A DNA stretch of 64,000 nt from positions 107,001 to 171,000 of the forward strand of contig JANUWF010002273.1 of NCBI GenBank assembly GCA_026120185.1. Reading direction: 5' to 3'. Source of the stretch: Voacanga thouarsii (Eukaryota > Streptophyta > Magnoliopsida > Gentianales > Apocynaceae). The position numbers and the translations under genes were made by a program. Position 1 is the first letter of the stretch. Each line of letters starts with the position of its first letter. Shown one piece after another: positions 1-10,883 of the stretch. The notes beneath the pieces are model-generated. The model ran no database searches, had not been told where the DNA came from, and saw nothing but the letters and a program-made list of their open reading frames with translations.

Positions 1-394
1 AAACAATTTAAATTGCCTAAAAAGATGGGAAAACAATTGAAAAAGAGACTAATATACTAACAACTATCAAACTCTTAATTACTTACCATTTAAAAATATT
101 ATGTGATCTTAACTCTCACCTACCAACTAACAAGTACTATTTATATTTTTCCCCAGTAAATTTATCTATTGGTTAGCACTAGCAGTGCTGAGTTGGGAGT
201 TTAACACTTAATTTTTCTTTTTTTTCCTTTTTAATTTCTATCTTATCAATTTAGTTATTATTATCCTAACCGAGATAATAAGTTATTGTCTAAATCATTT
301 TGTCGGTAACTTTCGGCTATGCTCACAGTTGAAACGGAAGGAATCAATTGTAATACCAATTATCAAAATAAAAAATATAGAGAAAAGAGATTAC
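1..394. other. AT-rich left edge, possible intron of the adjacent candidate exon
   Basis: No coding pattern is visible apart from the tail of the adjacent minus-strand reading frame. If the exon at 395-544 is real, a GT donor directly follows it on the minus strand at 394-393, and this AT-rich stretch would be the start of an intron running off the window. This is inference; no acceptor is visible. Confidence 0.25.
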
Positions 395-544
395 AATATG
401 GTCCTGGAAGATTTTGGTGTCCTCGGCGATAGCTTGGTCGGCTTGGTGAACGACGGTGTCGACATAGTTCTTGACCTTGCGGGTGAGATTGTTCTTGTTC
501 CCAACCTCCACCGTTTTGTTTATGGCTGATCCAAACTCCAACAT
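395..544 (-). CDS. candidate first exon of an unidentified host gene
   Basis: The minus-strand frame opens with ATG at 544-542 and gives 50 residues up to a possible splice donor (GTAATC) at 394. The segment has higher GC than its surroundings and a plausible soluble composition, including the stretch NNLTRKVKNYVDTVVHQADQ, which looks like an amphipathic helix. Upstream on the same strand (545-860) is a pyrimidine-rich sequence resembling a plant 5' UTR and promoter. Read without splicing, the frame runs to a stop at 344 through a low-complexity tail, which suggests the tail is intronic. I do not recognise the family. It could also be a chance frame, although its base composition and upstream context make it the best host-gene candidate in the window. 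Confidence 0.35.
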
Positions 545-960
545 TTACCTCTAACAATTGCTTATTACAACAATTCTCTGAGATTAATTGGTGTTCTTAG
601 GGCTAATTCTTGCTTCTGAGAACTGACTTTGTAGATTGATTATTCAAATCTTTTTTTTTAATGCTTTGCAAGTGAGAGAAAGGGGGAAAATGGAGGCAAA
701 TGGAATGGAGAAAATGGACAGAATTAGAATGGGGAGCAAATGAGCGATGCACTGTGGTGCATAACCCGTTGTCGTGTGACTGGGAAATGTTGAGTGGATA
801 TGGATAGAAGTTGAAGAAATGAGCCGACTCATCCAAAACCCACAAAATATTAGCAACAATATGTTAGAAGTTGTAGATGATTGACATTTATAATATCAAA
901 CTCATAAGTCATATATAGTATACATGCACCATCCTTTACTATTTTTTATATATGACCATT
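545..960 (-). promoter_or_regulatory. putative 5' UTR and promoter of the candidate exon
   Basis: Read on the minus strand, this stretch holds CT-rich blocks (around 690-850) of the kind common in plant leaders, followed by AAGCAAGAATTAGCCC-type sequence before the ATG at 544. A TATATAAAA-like motif lies near 945-953. The short frames on the minus strand here (603-859) are low complexity and look untranslated. No transcription start can be fixed from sequence alone. Confidence 0.2.
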
Positions 961-1884
961 TTTTAATTATGCTGTCAATGAGAATGAATTTTGACTATTT
1001 TTTTTGTTAATGAATAATATTTTACTAAGTAAATAATTACTTTAGCTTAGTTTTAAACTAATTTAGTAAGGTAATTTTATAAAATATGAAACTTAAACAT
1101 TTTTGCAAATTCAAATATGTTAAAATAGGAAATTCTTTTATCTTGAGAGAAGAGTTTTTTTTTTTTGGGAAGAATTTACATATTTTGATAACATATGAGG
1201 AAGTAGTTGGAATTCCTCCAAATATAAGAAAAAAATTAAAAAGTAGTTGAGAGTTGAGAAACTTTGGGAAGGTAACTGATTTGTTGAAAAGCCTTAAGAA
1301 GAGTAATTTAGAATTTTAGAAATTATATTCATTTGCCATATAACTAATCTTTTTTAGTGGAAAAAAAAGTAAAAAAACATATTATGAATTTAATTATATG
1401 AAGTCAAAATACATCCTCTTGGTATATAAAAACTGAGAAGTTGTGTTTATTAGATTTTTTTTCTTTTAAATTGAACTCTATGTTTTGTGGTTTTAAACTT
1501 TTTTTTTTCATCTATTCATTTAAACACAGGTTACAATTAAGTATTTAATTATTATGCATAATTTAATATTAAATCTTTTTTTTTGTTTGGTTGGAAAAAG
1601 TAATATAAATTAATTTTGATGAAAAAATAATAAACTTACTCTAAACAATTTCATTGATAGAAAAGTTACTAGATAAAAAGAAACACAATTGTTATAATTT
1701 TTTTGGCCAATTATAGGAAATTCAAGGTGGGAATGAAAACAAAGATAAAAAGTAGACCAAATATCTACTAAAATTTCATAATGAATAATGATTGACTTTT
1801 TATATTCTAGAGTTACAATAATGTGATATTAGCAATATAAATTAGCAAGAATATTTCAAGGTACTTTAGTTAAAAAAAAAAAAA
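961..1884. other. AT-rich intergenic stretch
   Basis: No reading frame, RNA gene or clear transposon terminus was seen. The content is poly-A/T runs and simple AT-rich sequence. Confidence 0.5.
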
Positions 1885-2030
1885 AAGAGATTGTAAAATA
1901 CAATCATTTTTATTATCCATTGTATCATTACTTTTTAGTAAAATTATAATAAAATACACATTTATATAGATATAGAATATATTAGTGTAATAAAAATTAT
2001 AAATATGCTTTCATATATTATAAAAAGATA

Positions 2031-2065
<35 letters not shown>

Positions 2066-2250
2066 CCAAAAAAAGATTGTAAGGTATAATAATTTTTATT
2101 ATCAATTGTATAATTACTTTTTAATAAAATTATAATAAAATACATATTCATATAGATATAGAATATATTTGTGTAATAAATTTATAAATATACTTTCATA
2201 TATTATAACAAGATATATATTATATTATATATATATATATATTAATATTA
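1885..2250. repeat. tandem duplication with a period of about 186 bp
   Basis: Two adjacent copies start with AGATTGTAAAATACAATC-like and AGATTGTAAGGTATAATA-like sequence (TTGTAA at 1891 and at 2077). They stay alignable through AAAATTATAATAAAATACA, ATAGATATAGAATATATT and CTTTCATATATTATAA. Each copy ends in a TA dinucleotide run (about 2031-2064 and 2222-2242). Divergence is modest. The duplication adjoins the GAGCTC-rich repeat and may be part of the same decayed transposon. Confidence 0.75.
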
Positions 2251-2261
2251 TTTATATCTTT

Positions 2262-2497
2262 ATTTATTCGAACTCGAATTCGAGTTCACGAATCAAGTAT
2301 TCGAGCCGAATTTTAAACGAGTTTCGAGTCAAGCTCAGTTAAGCTTTGCTAAGCTTGAGCTTGACTCGTTTAATTCATGGTTTGACTCGAGCTCAGCTCG
2401 GGCTCGGTCAATACCGAGTTCGAGCCAAGCTTTGACCGAGCAACTTGCGAATTGCTCGCGCGAAACTCGGTTCGTTTGCAGCCTTATTCGCCCCTAC
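2262..2497. repeat. GAGCTC-rich repeat, probable non-autonomous DNA transposon end
   Basis: The stretch is dense in CGAG, CTCG and AGCTCG words (for example TTTGACTCGAGCTCAGCTCG at about 2381-2400) in an otherwise AT-rich setting. On the minus strand it begins GTAGGGGCGAATAAGGCTGC, which resembles termini of common plant hAT-type non-autonomous elements that start TAGGGGYG followed by GGCTGCAAACG. I could not find a matching opposite terminus or an 8-bp duplication. The hAT assignment rests on recalled family resemblance only. Confidence 0.4.
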
Positions 2498-3103
2498 AAT
2501 TAGAAGTGGTGAATCCTTTATTGACCCTTTCAACTACTTTCGTTTACCTTACAATGTACCCAATATCCATCCTATAGGCGGCCTTTGATCTGGCTCCACA
2601 GAATGGAATCAAAGCACAAAGTTCAACAAACAAAGTACCTTAGAGATCTCAAGTCTAAGGATACTTACACGTTTGCTATATTGAGATTATATCACTGGCA
2701 TTAAATAGTTATCCATGTGATTATCTCATAGTTAGGGCATCCAATGTACTTGTTCCATTAACAAGCATCCATGTGTTAACTTTGAGTATCTCAATACTCA
2801 CAGATATGAGAACCACCGGCTGATCAAATCAGGAAGTTTAACACATGCTAATCTTAACGCATTAATGATGTTCTGTTTCATTAATACTATGACTAGGGAT
2901 TATTTAAGTACTAATAGTATACAGTGTAGTAGGAATCTCATATCATGATTTCCTTAACACAGTGTTGTACTAGGGACTTTATCTAACAGTTATTTTACAC
3001 AAAAGTAAATAAAAGAAATTATGAAATAAATAATGCATTTTATTAAAATAAAATGTGTTATATACAATGTACAAGTGATTGCTTCTAGGGCATAACACTA
3101 ACA
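2487..3103 (-). mobile_element. partial LTR, same family as the solo LTR at 47628-49334
   Basis: On the minus strand this begins TGTTAGTGTTATGCCCTAGA at 3103. It aligns with the first roughly 615 bases of the 1707-bp solo LTR at 47628, sharing for example the GTTAACACATG, GATTTGATCAG and GGGTCAATAAAGGATTCA blocks. Homology stops at about 2487 where the GAGCTC-rich repeat starts, so the 3' two-thirds of the LTR is missing. Its TG end abuts the truncated end of the copia LTR at 3104, consistent with insertion into that LTR. Confidence 0.8.
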
Positions 3104-4955
3104 GGCTTAAAATGGCAAAAATCGTCAAAACGAAAGCATGCTAGGAAAATGAAAAATTTACCTCTGTGATTGAATGATTCTCTTCACACTGGTGTAGCTG
3201 TCTGCACAAGGATCCTTGAGGCTATTGGATCACGTCCTTACAAACGTCTACTGCGTCTCATTCACGCGAAACCTTTGATCTTCCAAAATGGTGCCCTTAG
3301 TACAACTGGTGAAAGTTTAAAGAAGTGGGTTTGCAATACGTTTTTCTTTTCTGTGAAAGTTTCACAGACCTTTGTTTTTGTGAATTGGGTCTCTTATTTG
3401 AACGATTTTGTTTTCTATGTTTGCTTAATGAAAAAGCCAAGCCATTATAACTTCATTTCCTTTTTCATTTACACACCTTGAGAGAGTGGCCACCTGTATG
3501 AAAACAGAAAGCTCCATGCTTTCTGTTATCCTTCACATAAAACAATATAGGATCCATCCCGTGTTGTGTTTTTTAATTAATTAATTAATAATTTTTTTAT
3601 TTTATTTTATCCTTAGTCTTATTCATTAGGCCAAATAAAATTATTTACTCTTGGGCTTGAACACTCATAAATAATAAATCTTAATTATTTATTTTTTGGG
3701 CTATATGAAACAGCCCAATAAATAATTAACAAGCCTAAATAGAATAATATAAAATATTATGACTTTTATCTAGTTTTATATCCAGATTAATTTTTTAATT
3801 ATTCAATCTGGACCTTGGGCCCTGAATAATTAATTAACTAATTAAATTAGATAAAATAAATACTTTCTGCCTTTTATTTTATTCTAATCCAATAATAAAT
3901 TAGACTAATAAAATAAAATAAAACCATAATTACCAATACCAATTCCTTAACCCAAATCTTTTATAATTGAAGGGTCATTCCGGGGACCAAAAGACACATC
4001 GTCTTGACCACTAAAATGATCAAAATACCCTATACTATATAAATAATTATATTTTACATTTTAAATATTTTCTAATATCACTATAAGGAAATATTAACTT
4101 GAAGGACAATATTGCGTTAGCAAAGTATTCGACCTACATGTATAATGACTAAAATACCTATTACGCATCGTCGTGCATTTAGAGAGAAATAGTATACTAA
4201 CACCTCTCTAATAGACATCTATTATCCTTAGATCTCTAATCCAATGATCCACGACTCCTGGAATGTTTTTATTTTCTAAGGGAGCTATCCTAAAGTAAAC
4301 ATCAAAATCATGTTCCCTAGGACCTTGGATAATTAGATAATTTGAACAGTTACAAGGGGCGATATAACGTAAAAGTTATATTGTACAAGTCTGTCTTAAC
4401 TAACTAGTTACATATACCTAACATACAATTATAATGGTTTTGCTAAAGAACCTCAACTACAGTATATCAAAGTATATGCTTCTAGTTTCGTCAGACTATC
4501 AACTCATACTCAAGCGGTAGAGTATTAGTCAACGCTGTAGTAGTAATAATTTGGGTTTCTTTTAAATAGTACTTTTAGAAACCATTATTATAAGTCATGT
4601 TCTACATATTCGAAATACGCTCATGCTATGAAGTGAGTGGACTCCTCACTAGCTAAAGGTAAACCATTCTCTATTTAGAATTCATAATACAATAACCTAT
4701 ACATGATAAGATTCTCATTCTCATCAATCGGTTAAGAACAAACATTTATGTAGTAAGTAACCTGCAATCCATATCTTACTATGAAAGACCACCATTCACA
4801 TAGATCACTTTCTTAAATACAATGAGTCATTTCCAATCGAAAATCGTGCACAAATAAAGTGTAAATTTACAAACAAATTTTGAGAATAAATTCTTTTATT
4901 AATAAATTCGATAATTACATCAGATAAATTAGTCTAGAGGGCATATATTCCAACA
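3104..4955 (-). mobile_element. near-complete copia LTR, lone copy (third subfamily of the E1-E4 LTR family)
   Basis: On the minus strand the LTR starts TGTTGGAATATATGCCCTCT at 4955. It shares the family landmarks of the LTRs at 38417, 49741, 55795 and 61380: GGACCAAAAGACACA (3984), the palindromic AATTATTCA...TGAATAATT block (3797-3833), and TTTCGTCAGAC (4489). The region right of 4955 lacks the GTGGGAGAT polypurine tract seen before the 3' LTRs elsewhere, so this is a solo LTR or a 5' LTR whose body has been lost. Its 3' end is cut at 3104 by the neighbouring partial LTR. It sits at the end of a decayed transposon-associated gene, which it probably interrupts. The open frame at 3170-3481 lies inside it and is not a gene. 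Confidence 0.85.
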
Positions 4956-6800
4956 AGTTGGTTGTCCTGAATTTGTTGTTATTTGTTGATAACAGTGTCA
5001 GGCTTGTGCTGTAATAACTTAATAGAGGTAGCCAACACAGTGAGTTGGAGAGAAAGAACATCCATTGCTATGGAGGTGGATGATGCAGTAAAGGTTGTTG
5101 TTTTGGAAGACTCCGTGGATATGTTGGTATGAATTGTCAGCTTCACAAAAGATGAACATCTTGTCTAACAGACAACCTGGTATGATGTTTGATAGGAGAA
5201 ATTTTTGAAGATGTAGCAGTAGCTTTCTTGAGAGGTGGCTTAACTGGCTTGATGGCAGAAATCACTTTATCTGTCTTCACTTCCTTATAATTGGGGCAAA
5301 CTGAGATATACTCAATGAGAAAAATAGGGATAGGGCAATACATTGGTAATATGTAGGCATGTGAGCATGCTTTACAATCTGTTGAAAGATTAAATCACTT
5401 ATATTGAACTCCAAGCCTTTCCTAATTTTGTATAGCAAAGTTGCCCTATTTTTCAACAAGATAGAAATATTAATTGTTAGCAACCAGGTATAACAAGAAA
5501 ACTTATATAAAATTATAAATCAGTTAAGGTGGAAGACTTTAGATAGTCTTTATCTGGCCATGAAAACATTACTCCTCTAGTCAATGTGTTGCAAACTTTT
5601 GACAAATTGACCTCAACTCCCATACCGACAACATCTTGATAATGTGGTACACTAAAGTTATATGCCACAGTCTTCGGGCAGAATTCAATAGAAATACCTC
5701 TCACATAGACAGAGTTATAGAACTTACTGTCCTTTTCACAAATTGTTCTCTTCAGAATGGTATGGAATTATCTAACCAATGTATCATTGTAGACCTCAAC
5801 ATGCACAACAGAATCTAGCAAACCTTCTTTTTTAAAGATTTCTTCTAGATTGAATTCTTGAAATTGTTCCATCTCCATCACTCTTTCCACCAACATTCCT
5901 TTTTTACTCACAATCTTGAATTGCTCTTCATTGTCAAAATCACAAAATAATGCCCCATGAGTTTTCACAAGTGTTTGCTTTGGCTTTTTAATAGGAGTTT
6001 GCCAAGCCTTGCTTGCTACTCTGGTTTTCTTCTTTCTAGATTTTACCTTTGTTAATTTTTCTTCAATAATTTCGATCTCATTTTTCTCATTCTTTTCTTG
6101 AATACTAGCCATATGAGTCTCCTCTTCTATTTAATTCTTTTCCTCATTTTCTTCACTTTTCTCAAAGTGTTTCAACACACCAAATTTCTTAGAAGTCCTA
6201 GTATCAATTAAGGTTTTATCAGACATTGTGCTAACGGAAAACAATTTCTCTTGAGCCTGTAGAATTTGATTGACTTTATTTGGACTTATATATGCTTTTA
6301 GAACAAATAAGACAATCGGGTCCAAGGGTTCCACAACAACAAGCTAGGGCATAGTGTTAATGCCATTTTTCTTGTCTATTGCAACACAATTAATATTAGC
6401 CTTAGCCTCTACCTATTTCTCAGATTCAAGTTTCTTCAGCATTTAATAGAAGGGTCCACTTAGACACTAGGTTCGACATACTTTCTAGAAATCTTCCTTT
6501 TAGCAACACGACTCACAATAGATTCATGCATAGATAACTTCAAACCTGTATAGATCTCCAAATTTTTAGGAAAAATGCAACTCAATTCTAGATTGCTAAC
6601 ATCACCAATAGATAAAACAATATTGCAACAAGTATTAACATATTCATTAACAGATGCAACAGGTGTAATAAGGATACCCAACTCAGCCGTCCAAGTGAGT
6701 TCCGTAGTAGAGACATCTCATTGTTGTGGCTGTGAAGCCATTAAGTCATTAGTCAAGACCGCCCTTTGTGACCTCTTCCGTGCTTTTTATGCCATAGCTA
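4956..6800 (-). pseudogene. decayed gene with a putative plant transposon protein domain
   Basis: Minus-strand fragments run from about 6800 down to 4956. The best-preserved part is 6112-5513. It has a Lys/Glu-rich N-terminal tract with KSRKKKTR, then IFKKEGLL, then, after a single in-frame TAG at about 5765, FHTILKRTICEKDSKFY and NSVYVRGISIEFCP. The VYVRG followed by hydrophobic-FSP pattern resembles the Pfam putative plant transposon protein family (recalled, not searched). Further on, ILLKNRATLLYKI at 5460-5420 fits the same family's helical part. Upstream pieces (6681-6460, 6334-6131) are in different frames, so frameshifts are present. The C-terminal side ends at the LTR boundary at 4955. 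Such genes normally sit in transposons or retroelements of plants; the carrier element cannot be named here. Confidence 0.5.
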
Positions 6801-7199
6801 GTGTTTTGGTTTTTGTAAGTTTTCGGTGTTGTGTGTGATAAAGAGAGAGAGAATGAATCGCCTTCAGTTGTTGAACAATATTGATTCATAGTTGATTTTG
6901 GGTCGTGTCCTTTTTTTTTTCAATGTAGACTTCTTAGCTCTCTTTTACAATCAAATCTCGGCTTTTGAGGAGTTATGGTTGGTGCACACACTCCGAAACT
7001 AACACTTTTTCATAGAGTTAAGTTAGTTCATAGTTTCTACATATTTCCAACATACTTGAGGCTTGTCCTTTCTTTTTTTTTAAAAATCATTTGAAATTTA
7101 AAGACAACAACAAAAATAAGTAAGATGTTATATACAAGTATAACATAACAAGAATGCCCATGTCAAAATGAACAAAGTTCCAATACTGTTCACAATTCT
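6801..7199. other. AT-rich spacer between the transposon-protein pseudogene and element A
   Basis: No gene is seen. The stretch contains poly-T runs (6910, 7071) and ends near the RNase H tail of element A. The 3' LTR of element A would be expected near here on the minus strand but was not recognised. Confidence 0.4.
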
Positions 7200-7767
7200 T
7201 CGAATCGTGTAGCCTCACGATATTTTGTAAAGATAGATCTGCAAATTACTTCTGTGTGGAAATATTTTTAATTTACACAATTTTTTATTCCACAAACTCT
7301 CTGATGAAGTGATGTATTATGTCAATTTGCTTCATTATGCTTTGTTGAACTAACCTCTTTTATATGTTAATTGCACTTGTATTGTTATAGTAAACAGTTA
7401 ACTCCTTATTGCAATAGCATAATCTTCCAATATGTACTTCATCCATAACAGTTGAGTACAACAACTTTCAATAGCAATGTGTTCAACTTCTGTAATTGAC
7501 GAAGAAATATAGTTTTGTTTCTTGCAATACTATGAAACAAGATTTTTTTTTAAGATAAAAACATCCTCCTAAAGTGCTTCTATGATCATCATAGTTTCCA
7601 ACCCCAATCAACATCACTGAGTCCAATGAGATGGGTACTTGAATCCTTATGAAAGTAAATACTATACTCAGAAATATAACATATATACTTGAGAATTCTT
7701 TTGATAGTCTTCAAATACAATTCTTTTAGGCTTGATTGATATCTTGCACAAACTCCGACACTATATA
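7200..7767 (-). pseudogene. element A reverse transcriptase C-terminus and RNase H
   Basis: The frame 7816-7589 contains YSVGVCARYQSSLKELYLK, then IKRILKYI and LIGLSDVDWGW, the standard copia block linking reverse transcriptase to RNase H. Residues from VGVCARYQ on are element A; the start of that open frame lies in the inserted LTR. Further left, broken frames give EVEHIAIESCC, an ILEDYAIAI-like piece and a HHFIREFVEQK-like piece, matching the copia RNase H tail that recognises the RNA-DNA hybrid. Stops and frameshifts separate the blocks, so no active enzyme is encoded. Confidence 0.75.
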
Positions 7768-9164
7768 TGATGCATTTTTTAGTGTTGAAAATATTATTAA
7801 TAAAGTCCACAATCAATCAAGTTTTAATTAAAATACTAATAACTAAAATCACACATACGGACAAGTGTACCCATCATGTAGTACAAGGAATAGTAAGTAT
7901 CGAATCTACGAGAATTTAAGCTCTAATTTTACTTTACCCAAATCTTTATTATTTAGCCAATAAAATGAGAAGAGATAAATAAAACGCTAAACTGATATAC
8001 TAGAGAAAATGTCAAATTAGACAAGAAAAGTCACAAGGATAAGCAAGGAGTGGGAATAAGGAGAAAACACATGTAAATAAATATAAATTCTTGAATCCAC
8101 AATAATAATTGACTAGCTATTCTCTTAATTAATTATTATCTTGGTATCATAAAGGATTAAAGTAGACCCACTTCATTTGCAATCCATAGAATCACTATCT
8201 TTTAGTTAAATCGGTGAATATATTCTCACACAAATCCCTATGTTCTAGGTGATTTAAGCATGAAATTAGCTAATGAATTTATATTCTAACAACTATCAAT
8301 TAATCTTTAATTATTCAAGTTCTTAACAATTAACCCATTTTTCATGCATGTTAAGAGATAACAAATGTGAAATTAATTAAATTAAAACTACTATCAACCC
8401 CTTTTGCAAGCAAGTCAACAAGAAGAATCAATCAATCAATTCTTTAATTAAAACAAGCAATCAAATACCAAGAGTAATAATTAATTGATCAAAAGACTAA
8501 AATCAATACAAAATTATAAATCTAAAAGAATATCATCTAAAGATAATTAAAATATTAATATCAAATTGTCAATAAATTACAAAAAAAAAGAAAAAAAAAT
8601 CACTCATAGACAAGTAAGCATTCTTCTTCTTCCTTGAAACCTTCTTGAGTAACCTCCTCTTATTTTCCAAGAATTCTTCTTGGTCCTTCTAAATCTTAGT
8701 GTTTCTCTAGGAGTTCTATAAAATATTACAATGGAAACTCAAGAACTAGAACTCCCTTTTGTACAATGTTATTCTCTTGAATATAGGAGTTTAGGTTGCC
8801 AAAAAGTGCCTATAAGAGTCTTTTTTCCGTAGTTGAAAGAGTTCTCAAAAGAATCTAACTGAAATTGCTAAAATATATTTGGAAAAGGAAACTCGTCGCC
8901 TTAAGTTGGTATACAGCCAGCATCCGTGCCTCTGAACCGGCACTGGTTGTGCCTCTTTGCCAGCACCGTTTTCCTAGCGCCGGCCGTGCTCTATGCGCCT
9001 AACGGTTTTGCTTCATTTTTCATCACATTCTACATAAAATCATCAAAATACATTTTCAAAAATAAAATATCAAATAGGAAGGAATATTATTAATTATTAC
9101 ATCAAAAGTATCACAAAATATCTTCAAATAACTAAAAAAATATAGATAAATTTAGGCTCTACCA
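7768..9164 (-). mobile_element. solo LTR, 1397 bp, inserted in element A reverse transcriptase
   Basis: On the minus strand it starts TGGTAGAGCCTAAATTT at 9164 and ends AAAAAATGCATCA at 7768, with TG...CA ends. It is flanked by ATATA on both sides (7763-7767 and 9165-9169). Removing it brings the two halves of the reverse transcriptase block together (an SHPNILY-like piece before, YSVGVCARYQ after). It is related to the plus-strand solo LTR at 11065-12492; both carry the CACTCATAGACAAG-type block (8603-8616 here, its reverse complement near 11645 there). No internal domain is present, so it is a product of LTR-LTR recombination. The lineage is probably Ty3-gypsy but not certain. Confidence 0.85.
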
Positions 9165-9995
9165 ATATAAAATGTTGGGATGACTTGCAGTCAAGTACAA
9201 CAAAACACTAATTATACTTTTATAGAGATGCTAATCTACATCTGCTCATTTTTTTCATTCTTTGACAACTTCTGACTGATACATATAAGCATTCTGACAG
9301 ACTTTGATCCTTCCATATTGAACTTTTTAATGAAGTTGTCAGCATATTTGGTTTGAGAAATAAATATTCTATTTTTCATTTGTTTGGTTTGCAAACTAAG
9401 AAAAAATATTAGTTTACCAACCATATTCATTTTCAATTTAATTTGTATAGGTTCAACAAAGTTTATTGGCATCTATTTTGATATTGAACCAAGCAATATG
9501 TCATTAATATAAACTTGAGCGACCATGAAGTCTGCGCCTAGCTTCTTGATGAACATATTTTTGTCTGCTCCCCCCTCTTTTGTAGCCTATTTTTAGTGAA
9601 AATTTTGTTAGCCTCTCATACCATGCTTTGGATACTTGTTTCAACCCTTATAGATTTTTCTTCAACTTGAAAATATGATTAAGAAATTCCAAATTGACAA
9701 AGGCTTTAAGCTATTTAACATAATCTTCTTCCTATAAAAAATTGTTAAAGAATGCGCTCTTCACATCTATTTGTTGAAGTGTAAAATATTTAGCATAAGC
9801 AACAACAAGTAACAATCTAACTGATTCCAATCTTGCTACTGACACAAATATTTCATCAAAATCAATGCCTTCAACTTGTGTATACCCTTGTGCAATTAAT
9901 TTGACCTTATTTCTAGTGATATTTCCAAGTTCATCAATCTTGTTGCGAAATACCCATTTTGTATTGATCACATTCACATAGTTTGATCTTAGCAT
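9165..9995 (-). pseudogene. element A reverse transcriptase, catalytic motif damaged
   Basis: Frame 9995-9732 gives NTKWVFRNKIDELGNITRNK, then KLIAQGYTQVEGIDFDEIF and LLLVVAYAKYFTLQQIDVKSAF, the fingers and first catalytic-Asp region of copia reverse transcriptase. The second catalytic block reads VYINDILLGS (around 9510), where the family has YVDD; the third position of the motif is Asn instead of Asp. The frame 9472-9236 continues with GKLIFFLSLQTKQ and IFISQTKYADNFIKKFNMEG. Translation then runs, with a stop, into the SHPNILY block at the insertion site of the solo LTR. Confidence 0.8.
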
Positions 9996-10883
9996 AAGTT
10001 TTCATATCTAATTCCTTTCGAATTGTTGAAATTCTTCCTGTATTGTGACAATTTAGTACTCATCTGTCAAAATTTCTTTGACAATCTTTAATTCTAATGT
10101 ATAACAAACATACTTCACCATATCTTTATAATCAACTTCTGGTATTTCTCTGGTCTTCTTAGATTTTTCAAGACTTCTAATGATCAAATCAGAGGGATTA
10201 TATTTCTTTACTCTTGGAGATAGAATTTTTTGTCAAACTTCCTTCTACTCTTTGTCTAAGTTTGCTTTTTTATACATATTGGTATCTTTAGGTATCACCT
10301 TTTTGGCATCATTTTGAATTAGCTCCTCAACATCATTCACTAATTCTGACTCATTTTTACTACTAGGTGACATATCTTCAACTACAACATTAACTGACTC
10401 GTAGCTACTTAACTTTTTTTGTTGAACACTCAGTATGCTATGCTATTTTTGGAATATCCAAGAAAAATACTTTTATCACTCCTTGCATCAAATTTACCTA
10501 ACTATTCTCTATCATTCAGAATGTAATATTTGCTTCAAAAGATATAAAAGAAGTTTAGTTGAGGTTTTCGTCCATTCCAAATCTTATATATAGTTTTGTT
10601 GCTGTGAAGTTTGAAATACGCTTTGTTGATAATAAGTGTGGTAGTGTTTTCAACTTCTACCTCTATTTGTGTGACATCTTCTTGGCATTTAGCATCGCCC
10701 TTGCCATTTCCTGAATAATTCTATTTTTATGCTCCACATCACCATTTTGCTCAGGGGTTTTTCATATTGAAAACTCCTGTTGAATACCATTCTCCACACA
10801 AAATTCATCAAATGGTTTATTGTTAAACTCTCTTCCATGATCACTTCTTAGTCTTTTTAAGTTTGTACCTTTCTAAGTTTGTA
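9996..10883 (-). pseudogene. element A integrase C-terminal half and linker
   Basis: On the minus strand at about 10865-10790 the broken frame reads LKRLRSDHGREFNNKPFDEF, matching the copia integrase core around its catalytic residues (usual form LRSDRGGEF). The part between there and reverse transcriptase is full of stops; Lys- and Ser-rich pieces near 10400-10200 fit the variable linker. The other half of the integrase lies right of the CACTA-like insertion. Confidence 0.6.
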
